Shown in pieces: positions 1 through 7,570 of a DNA stretch of 17,099 nucleotides. Source of the DNA: Promethearchaeota archaeon. Lineage in GTDB: Archaea; Asgardarchaeota; Lokiarchaeia; Sigynarchaeales; SOKP01. The position numbers were made by a program, and so were the translations under genes. The notes below the pieces were generated by a model, which was given only the letters and a program-made list of their open reading frames with translations, was not told the DNA's origin and did not search any database. The stretch lies in contig JAHLWJ010000071.1 of the NCBI GenBank assembly GCA_019057975.1, positions 1 through 17,099 on the forward strand, given 5' to 3'. Each line of letters opens with the position of its first letter. Position 1 is the first letter of the stretch.

Positions 1-1000
1 TTCCTAATAACCATGCTAGCGCTTTTGAGTATCTTAAAAGATCCTTTGCAACCCTTACACTTAGAATTGTATCAATTTTGTTACAAATATTTTGAGCTGT
101 ATTAAAATGACAACCAGAACATAGGCCCGTACTTGGTTTTAAATCTTCAGTGTTACCTTTATCAACCCTAGAACATAAAGTAAATTCTCTTATTATGGCA
201 TGAATATAATTAATAACTTCTGGAGAGAAAGATATTCTATTGACATAGTACCAAATTTCCATTAATTCATCAATAGTTAAAATTTTTGGAACTTGAACTA
301 ACTCATCAAACCCAGAATATTTCTCATCTTTCCCTGATAAAATTAATTGTAAGTCATGACTTGCTGGCATTGAAATAGGAACGGAAATACCAAACCTGTC
401 TAAGAATGGTTGCGATAATTCGAAAGTTCCCACATCGTTTGGGTTTATTGTAGCAAAAAGACAAAATTTACTAATTGTTTTAATTGAGTCATAATATTTA
501 ACAGTACCCTCAGCAAGCAGGGATAATAGAATATCTTGAGCATAAGGTGTCAAACGATTTACTTCATCTATAATTTTCCAGAAATTTATCACAAATTGTC
601 TCCAAACAACTTCTTCTTCACCATCTTTCATCAATTTTCCTAATTTTAAAGTTCCAATGAGTTTTTCTTCAGTTAATTGAGGATGACCTCTAATAATCGA
701 ATTTTCTATTTCATTCAGCGAAGTCGCTGTAAACATTCTTCCCAAAAGTTTTACTAACGTAGTCTTACCTCCTCCATGACCACCAACTAAGATCATGGCG
801 GAATTGGGAACTAAGGCATTCAATACACATAAAGATAAAATTTCAGGCAAAATTTTAGATTGTACTTTTTTACTATTTTCAGCCACATATTTAATCCCCA
901 ATTCTTTATGATGAACAAAGAGCTGATTCGCCTGGATCAAATTGATAATTCTCCAAACTTTTTTCCTTAAAATATCTTCTTCTCCTAGATTTGTCGACAT
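1..1000 (-). CDS. MoxR-type AAA+ ATPase, C-terminus cut by window edge
   Basis: This is the N-terminal 333 residues of an ATP-dependent AAA+ protein; the 3' end lies beyond position 1. I translated it from the ATG at 1000-998. A Walker A motif GGHGGGKTT (about residues 73-81) is followed by a Walker B-like IIDEVNRL (143-150), a sensor-1 region FATINPND (182-189) and the arginine-finger-type LDRFG (200-204). The lid carries the sensor-2-like SVR (314-316). These are the hallmarks of MoxR ATPases, which act as chaperones for metal insertion or assembly of partner proteins, often beside VWA proteins; no partner is visible here. The lid has an unusual four-cysteine set at 276, 294, 297 and 306, a likely metal site. 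It is the last gene of a minus-strand run with the HAD gene, 66 bases away. The family is certain; the target is unknown. Confidence 0.88.
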   Translation of the reverse strand, partial: MSTNLGEEDILRKKVWRIINLIQANQLFVHHKELGIKYVAENSKKVQSKILPEILSLCVLNALVPNSAMILVGGHGGGKTTLVKLLGRMFTATSLNEIENSIIRGHPQLTEEKLIGTLKLGKLMKDGEEEVVWRQFVINFWKIIDEVNRLTPYAQDILLSLLAEGTVKYYDSIKTISKFCLFATINPNDVGTFELSQPFLDRFGISVPISMPASHDLQLILSGKDEKYSGFDELVQVPKILTIDELMEIWYYVNRISFSPEVINYIHAIIREFTLCSRVDKGNTEDLKPSTGLCSGCHFNTAQNICNKIDTILSVRVAKDLLRYSKALAWLLG

Positions 1001-1066
1001 ATCGATTATTCTCTTAAGATTTTCAATATTAAATAAGAAGCTGTTCGATTATTTAATTTTTTTGGA

Positions 1067-1759
1067 TTATAACTTAAGAAGTTCATCCAACCTTTCTATA
1101 ATATAATCTGGTTGGAATTTCCAAGAATTATAACCTTTTTCATATCTCATTTTATCCCTTTTTATTAGACATGCAAAAATATTAGCCTTTTTCGCAGCAA
1201 TTATATCAGATATAGAATCTCCAATCATTAAAGCTTTATGAACATTAGGATCGTAATGAAAACGCTCTAAGATTGAGAATATTCCACTAGGAGACGGTTT
1301 TGCGGACTTCTGGTCAATCTTAAATCCCATACTAAAAATCTCTTGAAAAAATGGAGCGATATCAAACTTTTTTAATATAAAATCCACGACATAATTTGCA
1401 GTATTAGTCACGATAGCGATTTTTCTTCCATCTTTATGATTATAAATTCTTTCTAAAATAGTCTTAACATCATCAAATAAAGCTATTTTCTTTTGATTAT
1501 ATAGAGCTTTTCTCTGGTTAAAATCAACTTTATCATATTGTCTCCAAAATTTCTGAGCTTTAGAAACGCCCCATTTATGTAATAATTCGATATAATTATT
1601 TCCAGCAGACCAAAATTTATATCTTTCATCCCTCTCAGGTATTTTAGGAGCCTTTAATTCATTTAGTGTTTTTACTAAAATCCGATCCGCATAAGCTCCA
1701 ATATTCCCAAGGTTAAGCAATGTGCCATCTAAATCGAACAAATAAAATTTGAACTTCAT
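1067..1759 (-). CDS. HAD-superfamily hydrolase, phosphoglycolate-phosphatase-like
   Basis: This 230-residue cytoplasmic phosphatase probably removes phosphate from a small metabolite. All four HAD motifs are present: motif I FDLDGT with nucleophile D9 and acid/base D11, motif II with T118 in VTNT, motif III lysine K154 in AKPSPSG, and motif IV GDSISD (180-185). A helical cap of about 75 residues lies between motif I and motif II, as in class-C1 phosphoglycolate phosphatase and phosphonatase relatives. Length is normal for the family. The ATG at 1759 is the natural start: the motif begins nine residues in. It lies 19 bases after the upstream small gene, so the two are probably co-transcribed. 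The substrate cannot be read from sequence. Confidence 0.88.
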   Translation of the reverse strand: MKFKFYLFDLDGTLLNLGNIGAYADRILVKTLNELKAPKIPERDERYKFWSAGNNYIELLHKWGVSKAQKFWRQYDKVDFNQRKALYNQKKIALFDDVKTILERIYNHKDGRKIAIVTNTANYVVDFILKKFDIAPFFQEIFSMGFKIDQKSAKPSPSGIFSILERFHYDPNVHKALMIGDSISDIIAAKKANIFACLIKRDKMRYEKGYNSWKFQPDYIIERLDELLKL

Positions 1760-1778
1760 AAGACAAAACTTTTTTAAT

Positions 1779-2132
1779 TTAAAAATACCCTATGTGACCT
1801 AAATTCTTTTTACTTTCATCTAAAGCATAAACCATTCCCATTGATAAAGTTTCTTCACTATTTTCCTTGGTAGATTTAGCTACTCTTTTTAAAGTTACTA
1901 GTTTTAAAATGAATACTCCATTACATTTTTTACATTTAATATGAATTTCTTTTGTTTGTTTCTTATCATCTTCATATTCTTCTTTCTTAAAAGGTTCCAA
2001 TAATTCTGGATTCTCATTATCACAATCTTTCAAAAAACATTGATCTAATGAAATCTTTTCCATTCCACGGCGTGCAAGGGCAATAAATGCATAACTTGGA
2101 ATTTCATCCCTTAACTCTTCTTTATTAGTCAT
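1779..2132 (-). CDS. small hypothetical protein with two cysteine pairs
   Basis: I do not recognise this 117-residue protein. It has cysteines at 32 and 37 (C-x4-C) and at 67 and 70 (C-x2-C, CKKC), separated by an acidic, lysine-rich stretch. That arrangement suggests a small zinc-binding fold, possibly a zinc ribbon, with one strand pair after CKKC. No signal peptide or membrane segment is seen. It begins at an ATG (2132) with a strong TATA-like element about 40-50 bases upstream and is the first gene of the run with the HAD phosphatase and the MoxR ATPase. A nucleic-acid or protein-binding adaptor role would fit, but this is inference only. Confidence 0.7.
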   Translation of the reverse strand: MTNKEELRDEIPSYAFIALARRGMEKISLDQCFLKDCDNENPELLEPFKKEEYEDDKKQTKEIHIKCKKCNGVFILKLVTLKRVAKSTKENSEETLSMGMVYALDESKKNLGHIGYF

Positions 2133-2170
2133 ATTTCATTTAAAAAAGCGTTTTAATTAATTCTTATTGT

Positions 2171-2182
2171 AATATTATATAG
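2171..2182 (-). promoter_or_regulatory. TATA-like promoter element for the 2132-to-1 minus-strand run
   Basis: Read on the minus strand the element is TCTATATAATATT, the most TATA-like stretch in this intergenic region. Transcription would start about 25 bases downstream, near 2148, giving a short leader before the ATG at 2132. It sits back to back with the gatC promoter. Confidence 0.5.
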
Positions 2183-2261
2183 AAGTTACAAGAAATTAAA
2201 TTATCAATATTTCATAAAACGTAAGTCTAAATTTAAAAATGATTAAGCTTAATTAGCTTTT

Positions 2262-2274
2262 ATTTTTATATTTA
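2262..2274 (+). promoter_or_regulatory. TATA-like promoter element for gatC
   Basis: The stretch ATTTTTATATTTA lies about 20-25 bases before the gatC ATG (2288), which would give an almost leaderless transcript. A second AT-rich candidate, ATTTAAAAAT at 2231-2240, would give a leader of about 25 bases. Sequence alone does not decide between them. Confidence 0.4.
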
Positions 2275-2287
2275 ATTGAGTTGACCT

Positions 2288-2593
2288 ATGCCTAAGAAAG
2301 AAGAACTTTCAAAAGAGACAATTGAACACCTATCTAAATTAGCATTATTAGAATTATCCGAGGAAGAAAAAGAAAAACTTTCCAAGCAGCTTGGGGATAT
2401 TCTTGAATATTTTAAGAAATTGAATGATTTAGATACAAGTAATGTTGATCCTACTACGCACCCCATTGAAGGATTATCTAATGTTTTCAGAGAGGACGAG
2501 CCTTGGGAGTCTCTTTCAAATGAAGAGGCTACTAAAAATACTAAATATAAACAAGATGGGTATTTTAAAGCTCCGAGGATATTAAAAAAATAG
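2288..2593 (+). CDS. gatC: Asp-tRNA(Asn)/Glu-tRNA(Gln) amidotransferase subunit C
   Basis: GatC is the small subunit of the GatCAB complex, which turns Asp-tRNA(Asn) (and in some organisms Glu-tRNA(Gln)) into the amidated form. It stabilises GatA and wraps the GatA-GatB interface. The 101-residue length is typical. The N-terminal helix pair has the family pattern: HLSKLALLELSEEEKEKL at about 14-31, then a helix QLGDILEYFKKLNDLDTSNV. A proline-containing THPIEG at about 57-62 and a C-terminal DGYFKAPRIL complete the signature. gatA and gatB are not in the window. The gene is alone on its strand and converges on the next minus-strand gene with only 13 bases between stop codons. Confidence 0.93.
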   Translation: MPKKEELSKETIEHLSKLALLELSEEEKEKLSKQLGDILEYFKKLNDLDTSNVDPTTHPIEGLSNVFREDEPWESLSNEEATKNTKYKQDGYFKAPRILKK

Positions 2594-2606
2594 AAAAGGA
2601 GTATTT

Positions 2607-3599
2607 TTATTTTTTATATTCATCTGTTAAATTCCTTATTGCTTCTGCCATATCTCTAAGTGCTTGTCTTCTTTCTGCAGGATCCAGTATATCAAAATCC
2701 TTATCTATATCTGTACCGATTGTAGAAACCATAACTTGAAATTTTTTATAAACTAAACTACTTATATAGCGATCATAATAAGCTAATGCTTTTTCTAACT
2801 TGGGCTCGGTTTTAATTTCCTCCCAAAGCTCTAATGTTTCTAATGATTTAATCCCTAAATCTATTCGAAACCAACTAATTGGAAATAATAATTGTCGTTC
2901 TATTCCTAAATCAATGATAGCAAGGTTATCTTCGTCGATATATAGTTCTGGAATTATTTCTTCTTTAAAAATGATATTATCGCTCATGATATAAAGATTA
3001 GCAGCACCCCGAGAGGTACATACGATCCCTGTGGCAAAACCTTTTGCCATTCTCAAATTATCTGCATAATCTTCTAATTTTGAACCATTTAAATGAAGAT
3101 TCACTCTTTTAGTTCCTTGGAATTCAAGTTTGATTTTTTTACTACCTTTTGCATCTAATAAAATTTTAGGAAATAATTCCTTCTCTCGAATCTTCTTATG
3201 AGCATCGAGTAATTTATTAACTATTTGGTAATCTAATTTTAGTCCTGGAATAATGGTATTCTGATTAAGAAATGCATCAACTTCAAAATCTACAATACCA
3301 TAAAAAAGTTTCTGCCCATTCATAATGTTGTATATACTATCTACGATTGTTTGAACTAACGCCTTGGGATCTTCTCGAACAGAGTCATATTCCTTAGTTT
3401 CAAAGGTATCTATCTGATCAGTAAGTCCCTCTTCTTGGTAGAAGGCTCCCCAGCTTAATTCACTAAAAACAGAACCCTCAGAATATAGATTATGAAACTG
3501 ATCTATACTTAAAATGCTCTTAGAACCTCCAAGTTCAACTCCTAATTTGGATCCAGAGGCTAAAATCGCTGAGGGAGGGTTATAAAATTCGATTGGCAA
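2607..3599 (-). CDS. hypothetical protein, 330 residues, TTG start
   Basis: I do not recognise this protein. It looks soluble and mixed alpha/beta, with no signal peptide or membrane segment. GSK or GTK turns recur (near residues 16, 25, 151, 162 and 172) and a charged helix lies at the C-terminus (about 308-330, rich in R, D and E). The start is forced: the frame is closed by TGA TAA directly upstream, and the first usable codon is TTG at 3599-3597, with no ATG until about residue 114. A TATA-like element about 26 bases upstream supports a leaderless TTG start. Coding is convincing by length and lack of stops. It could be a lineage-specific archaeal protein. Confidence 0.75.
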   Translation of the reverse strand: MPIEFYNPPSAILASGSKLGVELGGSKSILSIDQFHNLYSEGSVFSELSWGAFYQEEGLTDQIDTFETKEYDSVREDPKALVQTIVDSIYNIMNGQKLFYGIVDFEVDAFLNQNTIIPGLKLDYQIVNKLLDAHKKIREKELFPKILLDAKGSKKIKLEFQGTKRVNLHLNGSKLEDYADNLRMAKGFATGIVCTSRGAANLYIMSDNIIFKEEIIPELYIDEDNLAIIDLGIERQLLFPISWFRIDLGIKSLETLELWEEIKTEPKLEKALAYYDRYISSLVYKKFQVMVSTIGTDIDKDFDILDPAERRQALRDMAEAIRNLTDEYKK

Positions 3600-3611
3600 T
3601 TATCAACACGT

Positions 3612-3626
3612 ATTAATTTAAATATT
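3612..3626 (-). promoter_or_regulatory. TATA-like element for the 330-residue protein
   Basis: The minus-strand sequence AATATTTAAATTAAT is centred about 20-25 bases before the TTG start at 3599. This matches the spacing expected for a leaderless archaeal transcript and helps justify the non-ATG start. Confidence 0.4.
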
Positions 3627-3766
3627 GAATTGATTCATTATCAGTTTTTAATATTTCCTTCAATTGATTATAGAAAGACTTTATATAAATAATTAGTGGA
3701 AACATTAATAAGAATCTATAAGGAAAGATTTTATCCTTAGGCTAAAATGTATTTCGATTTTATAGA

Positions 3767-5281
3767 TTAATTCAATTTAGAAACATTTTGTCGGTATTCA
3801 GAATACCTTGTTAGCATTGTCAAACATTTCGTAGGTTGATCCCAAAGAGAAAAGATAGGTATATCAGATGAACTAAATTTTTGCATCCAAGGAGATCTGT
3901 AAGGAATTGGTCCTGCGTAAAATACAGGGATCGAATATTTTTTCATAAGCTTTTTTATTGGCTTAATAACACCTATATCAATTAAGTCCTTCATTTTTTT
4001 CATTTGTTCATCTACCTTACTCCCTGAACTCTCAATAACTTCCATAATCTCATCAAAATCATAAATACCAAAAACAATAATGCTGTCAACTTCTCCAGAT
4101 TCCATTAATATCTTTGGGAATTTAATCAACATATTTAAAAAGTTATCATGAAAGGTTACATCAATAGGATTAGTAGCACTCGCAGTTTTAGGTAATTCAC
4201 TAGCCAATTTTTCTTGTAATGGTTTAGAAAATTCTGGGACCTCTAAACCATATAACTCCGCTGTTTTTGTCATCATTGCTCCAGGACCGCCTGAATCCGT
4301 AACGATTCCGATACGTTTTCCTCGGGGGTAAGTATTGAAAGATTGTGCTTGCGATAACGTTCTAAGGTAATATAAAAAATCTGATATTGAGTTAGTAGAA
4401 ATCACACCTGTCTCTTTAAATACAGCACTATATAACTTATCATCGCCACCAATAGAGCCTGTATGGGACTTAATAGATCTTGCCGCTGCGTTAGTTCCCC
4501 CTGCATAAATAGCAACGATTGGCTTTTTTGGGGTAATTTCTTTTGCTAATCTAATAAACTCTTTCCCTCGTTTGATTTCTTCAATATAGAGTCCAATGAC
4601 TTCTGTTTGAGGATCATCCTTAAAATATTCCATTAAATCTACCATATCAATGTTTCTCTCATTGCCAACTGAGATTGATTTACCAACCTTTACGCCCATA
4701 TCATTTGTATACCAAGCTGTTTGGGCTGCAATTGTACCTGATTGACTCACTATTGATATGTTACCTCGCTTATGTGGAAGATAAATCCAAAATGTGTTAA
4801 AATAAGCATTTTCTTTAGCAGGATAGCCATACCATCCATTAAATATACCTAAACAGTTTGGACCAATGAATCTCATGCCATATTTTTGAGCAATGGCATC
4901 AATGCGATTAGATAACTTAATTCCGTTAGATCCAACTTCTCTAAACCCACCTGAAGTAATAATCAGGTTTTTTATGCCCTTTTGACCACATTCCTCCATT
5001 ACTTCAGGAACTGCTTTTGTAGGTAATATTAGGAACGCTAAGTCTGGCGTTATAGGTACGTCTAATATAGATTTATATGCTTTAAAACCTTGAACTCTTT
5101 CTAATCTCGGATGAATTGGATAAATCTCACTAAAACCACCACCTGTAATAATGTTATGGAGTTGCATTGAGCCCATTGTGCCCAATAAATTGTTATTTGC
5201 TCCAAAAACACAGATTCTTTTAGGACTTAAAATCTGCTCTATAAAGCTTTCATTTACTGCTTGTGTATTATTTTTAGTCAT
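3767..5281 (-). CDS. ADP-forming acyl/acetyl-CoA synthetase, alpha-type subunit
   Basis: Members of this family interconvert acyl-CoA + ADP + Pi and acid + CoA + ATP, a main energy-conserving step in fermentative archaea. The order of parts is an N-terminal CoA-binding Rossmann domain (about 15-145, with VFGANNN near 25-31 and GPNCLGIFN at 140-148), then two succinyl-CoA-ligase-like domains. SQSGT lies at 179-183, the phosphorylated histidine is H273 in KSHTGS, and a second flavodoxin-like domain starts at TDSGGPGA (328-335). At 504 residues it is slightly longer than typical alpha subunits. The ATP-grasp beta subunit is absent from the protein and from the window, so a partner must be encoded elsewhere. 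The ATG at 5281 follows a Shine-Dalgarno AGGGG that lies in an inverted repeat. It is downstream of the winged-helix-like gene on the same strand. Confidence 0.88.
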   Translation of the reverse strand: MTKNNTQAVNESFIEQILSPKRICVFGANNNLLGTMGSMQLHNIITGGGFSEIYPIHPRLERVQGFKAYKSILDVPITPDLAFLILPTKAVPEVMEECGQKGIKNLIITSGGFREVGSNGIKLSNRIDAIAQKYGMRFIGPNCLGIFNGWYGYPAKENAYFNTFWIYLPHKRGNISIVSQSGTIAAQTAWYTNDMGVKVGKSISVGNERNIDMVDLMEYFKDDPQTEVIGLYIEEIKRGKEFIRLAKEITPKKPIVAIYAGGTNAAARSIKSHTGSIGGDDKLYSAVFKETGVISTNSISDFLYYLRTLSQAQSFNTYPRGKRIGIVTDSGGPGAMMTKTAELYGLEVPEFSKPLQEKLASELPKTASATNPIDVTFHDNFLNMLIKFPKILMESGEVDSIIVFGIYDFDEIMEVIESSGSKVDEQMKKMKDLIDIGVIKPIKKLMKKYSIPVFYAGPIPYRSPWMQKFSSSDIPIFSLWDQPTKCLTMLTRYSEYRQNVSKLN

Positions 5282-5284
5282 AAT

Positions 5285-5350
5285 ATCCCCTAAACTTAAC
5301 TTCTAAAAAATAAAATGAAAAAAATAATAAGAGCTTTTCTATTAGGGGAT
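5285..5350 (-). promoter_or_regulatory. 9-bp inverted repeat masking the Shine-Dalgarno of the acyl-CoA synthetase gene
   Basis: On the minus strand ATCCCCTAA (5350-5342) is followed 48 bases later by its exact complement TTAGGGGAT (5293-5285). The second copy contains the AGGGG ribosome-binding site, five or six bases before the ATG at 5281. If both are on one transcript, pairing would hide the ribosome-binding site. The first copy starts 15 bases after the stop codon of the upstream gene. Alternatively the two copies are an operator pair. The match is seen directly; the regulatory role is inferred. Confidence 0.4.
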
Positions 5351-5364
5351 TTTTGAAGCTAGGT

Positions 5365-5571
5365 TTATCTTACCAACTTAATTTCAGCAGAAAATCCAGG
5401 AATCATTCCTTCATAATCAACAAACCCTTTTTCTTTTAGTTTTTTTAAAATCAACCGTACTCCTTCGAATTCATCTTGGCAGAGAGTTTGCAAATCTTTA
5501 TAATTTAGTTTACCTCCCTTTTCCTTAAGGTTTTCGATGATAAATTTCTCTTCATGAGTTAATTCTGACAT
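5365..5571 (-). CDS. small winged-helix-like protein
   Basis: This protein has 68 residues from the ATG at 5571; a GTG three codons earlier at 5580 is possible but less likely. The pattern is helix (EEKFIIENLKEKG), helix (YKDLQTLC), recognition-like helix (FEGVRLILKKLKEKGFV) and a short strand pair with a charged end. This resembles a minimal winged helix-turn-helix in which a basic third helix precedes the wing. A DNA-binding regulator is the simplest reading; a protein-interaction wing is possible. It sits between dut (33-42 bases) and the acyl-CoA synthetase gene (83 bases), on the same strand, so it may regulate or merely travel with them. The exact family is not recognised. Confidence 0.65.
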   Translation of the reverse strand: MSELTHEEKFIIENLKEKGGKLNYKDLQTLCQDEFEGVRLILKKLKEKGFVDYEGMIPGFSAEIKLVR

Positions 5572-5613
5572 ATTAAACACTCTATATTATATTGAATAAA
5601 TAATTTAATTTTA

Positions 5614-6144
5614 TTACTTACCAGTAGATCCAAAACCTCCTAAACCTCTTTCAGATTCTGGTAATTGTTCTGTATTATTAAACTCATATTCATTAATTTT
5701 TCCTAAGATGATCTGACAAATTCGGTCACCCTTCTTTAGTGTAACTTCTTTATTTGATAGATTAACTACAATGGCCATCCATTCATTCCGGTAACCTGAA
5801 TCTATAGTTCCAGGAGAATTAACTATAGATATACCCTCCCATAATGCTAAACCACTTCTAGGAACAACTTTAAAATAATATCCCTCAGGGATTGCAGTTG
5901 CAAATCCAAGGGGACATCCTATTCTTTCCAAAGGTTTTAATTTATAAGAATCTGCTTTAATATCTAGTAATTCTCTTTTATTTTCCTCAGTAATAATCTT
6001 TTTAAAACCCATAATTCGCGCATCAGCCCCTGCATCACCTTGCTTAGATGGTTTTGGGATTAATACATCCCTTCTTAGCTTTTTTACCGGCACAATTATT
6101 CTATTTTTATTTATCATTGATTCTTTTGTTTTCTTACTCATCAT
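5614..6144 (-). CDS. dut: dUTP diphosphatase (trimeric dUTPase)
   Basis: The enzyme hydrolyses dUTP to dUMP and pyrophosphate, keeping uracil out of DNA and feeding thymidylate synthesis. All five motifs of the homotrimeric family are visible: motif I around GDAGADA (36-42), motif II PRSGLA (95-100), motif III GTIDSGYRNEW (112-122) with the catalytic aspartate and tyrosine, motif IV GDRICQII (139-146), and the glycine-rich motif V ERGLGGFGSTG (165-175) at the C-terminus. The 176-residue length is slightly above the usual 140-160, due to a basic N-terminal tail of about 20 residues and a charged insert at 48-66. The two first codons are both ATG (6144 or 6141). The related dCTP deaminase is less likely, given the complete motif V. 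Confidence 0.93.
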   Translation of the reverse strand: MMSKKTKESMINKNRIIVPVKKLRRDVLIPKPSKQGDAGADARIMGFKKIITEENKRELLDIKADSYKLKPLERIGCPLGFATAIPEGYYFKVVPRSGLALWEGISIVNSPGTIDSGYRNEWMAIVVNLSNKEVTLKKGDRICQIILGKINEYEFNNTEQLPESERGLGGFGSTGK

Positions 6145-6268
6145 TAATCATTTTTAATTAGGTTGAATTTTAAAAAACTATTCTTATTAAACAATAATTA
6201 AATATGAATAGAAAAAAAATCTTAAAATATTATTCATTTAAACAAAATAATTAATTAATATTCCATTG

Positions 6269-6733
6269 GTGAATTATTTGATAATTATTGACAGATATGA
6301 CCCTAGAAGCGATAAAGAAGCATTGAAAGAAATCTTTGAAGATTTTATTGAAAATAAATCGTATTTTTTCTCACATTTTCAAAAATTTGAGGAAGAATTG
6401 AATAAAAGAACACTTAGTCTCCAATATAGAAATTCGATGGTTGTAGCCAAAGATGATGGAAAAGTTGTAGGATTTGGTACTTACACACTATTTCGAGATT
6501 ATTTAGGAAATGACAGAGTTTTAATTCATCAAATTCTCACAAAAAAAGAAGATTCATTTAAAAAAGGCATTGAAGAAATGATTATTCGCGAAATCCAATT
6601 ATACATTAAAAGAACATTAAAAATGGATAAAGTTTATTTTATTTGTCCAGACGAGGACGGAGCTCTAAGAAGTTTATTCTTAAAACTTGGTGTAAATAAA
6701 TCCAAGAATATTTGGTATGAACACGAAATGTAA
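6269..6733 (+). CDS. GNAT-like N-acetyltransferase-fold protein
   Basis: This is probably a small acetyltransferase-fold protein of about 154 residues. The central part has the GNAT pattern: a strand pair with VVAKDDGKVVGFGTY (about 58-72), a long helix with KGIEEMIIREIQLYIKR (about 98-114), then strand KVYFICP followed by a short helix ALRSLFLKLGV, corresponding to the final GNAT strand and helix. The acetyl-CoA pyrophosphate loop (Q/RxxGxG/A) is not clear; GKVV and FKKGIEE are only weak stand-ins, so catalytic activity is uncertain. The start is GTG at 6269, or a TTG one codon earlier; no ATG is available near. CATTTAAAC at 6235-6243 could be the TATA element. It precedes the TPR gene by 40 bases on the same strand. 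Confidence 0.62.
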   Translation: MNYLIIIDRYDPRSDKEALKEIFEDFIENKSYFFSHFQKFEEELNKRTLSLQYRNSMVVAKDDGKVVGFGTYTLFRDYLGNDRVLIHQILTKKEDSFKKGIEEMIIREIQLYIKRTLKMDKVYFICPDEDGALRSLFLKLGVNKSKNIWYEHEM

Positions 6734-6773
6734 ATCCTTCTTTATTAGTTTTCTATTATAACAGATAATAACT

Positions 6774-7532
6774 GTGAAGATTTTGACAGAAAATATAGAA
6801 GAACTCATTAAAAAGACAAAAGAATTAACAAATCAAGAAAGATTTGAAGAAGCTCTAGAAATTTTAGAAAATGTATTTGCAAATAACACTAATTCTAAAG
6901 AAGTTAAAGAGAGTCTTTTAGAAACTCTATTTTCTTATGGAGGCTACCTTAATGATGAGTATACGTTACAATATGAAAAGGCGAAAGATATGTTTAAAAG
7001 AATTATAGAAATCGACCCTTCTAATTATCGAGCACATTATAATCTAGGAATCGCAAACTTTAATATAGACGAAATCGAAAAAGCAAAAAAGTGTTATGAA
7101 GAAGCAATTAGAATCAAACCAGATTATAAACACTGTCTTTATAACATAGGTTTGATTTATGAGAGAGAGGGAAATTTACAGGAAGCATTAAGATACTATG
7201 AAAAAGCTTTAGAGATAGATCCTAAGTTTCCGTATGCAACTAGTGCAAGATCTCATATCTTAAGTAATTTAGATGATTTAAAAAAAAGCAGTGATATTTC
7301 AAACCAACGACGAAATATTGAACGATTAAAATCATTACTAGAAGTCTCAAAACGAATTAGAATTGAGATGATTCAAACGTTATTGAATATAGAAAAGGAA
7401 AAATTGTTTGACTTGCTAATTGATTGGTGTAAAAAATACCAATTTGAGATAGACGGTGATTTTTTGAACATAAATAAAGAAACTCTACCAGATTTATTCA
7501 AATCTTTTGATGATAGGGGAGCTTTAAGTTAA
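6774..7532 (+). CDS. TPR-repeat protein with C-terminal PCI-like winged-helix module
   Basis: This 252-residue cytoplasmic scaffold protein starts at GTG (6774). TPR-type helix pairs occupy about 14-152. The clearest are ERFEEALEILENVF (22-35), EKAKDMFKRIIEIDPSN (68-84), YRAHYNLGIANFNI (85-98) with EKAKKCYEEAIRIKPDY (102-118), and CLYNIGLIYEREGNLQEALRYYEKALEIDP (121-150). A basic linker (about 160-182) leads to a compact alpha-plus-wing module (about 183-245): ISNQRRNIERL, VSKRIRIEMIQTLLNI, a long helix, then FEIDGDFLNINKET. This order of helices followed by a winged helix resembles the PCI end seen in proteasome-lid, COP9 and eIF3 proteins, and similar tails occur in Asgard proteins. The PCI link is inference; the TPR call is firm. 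Confidence 0.82.
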   Translation: MKILTENIEELIKKTKELTNQERFEEALEILENVFANNTNSKEVKESLLETLFSYGGYLNDEYTLQYEKAKDMFKRIIEIDPSNYRAHYNLGIANFNIDEIEKAKKCYEEAIRIKPDYKHCLYNIGLIYEREGNLQEALRYYEKALEIDPKFPYATSARSHILSNLDDLKKSSDISNQRRNIERLKSLLEVSKRIRIEMIQTLLNIEKEKLFDLLIDWCKKYQFEIDGDFLNINKETLPDLFKSFDDRGALS

Positions 7533-7570
7533 TTTTCTACATAAATTATTAATTTTTAATGCAAGAAGTT

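Noticed and set aside
3719..3739. 6-bp inverted repeat TAAGGA-N9-TCCTTA after the acyl-CoA synthetase stop, as a terminator
   Set aside because: Too short in such AT-rich sequence, not followed by a clear T-run on the minus strand, and archaea seldom use hairpin terminators.
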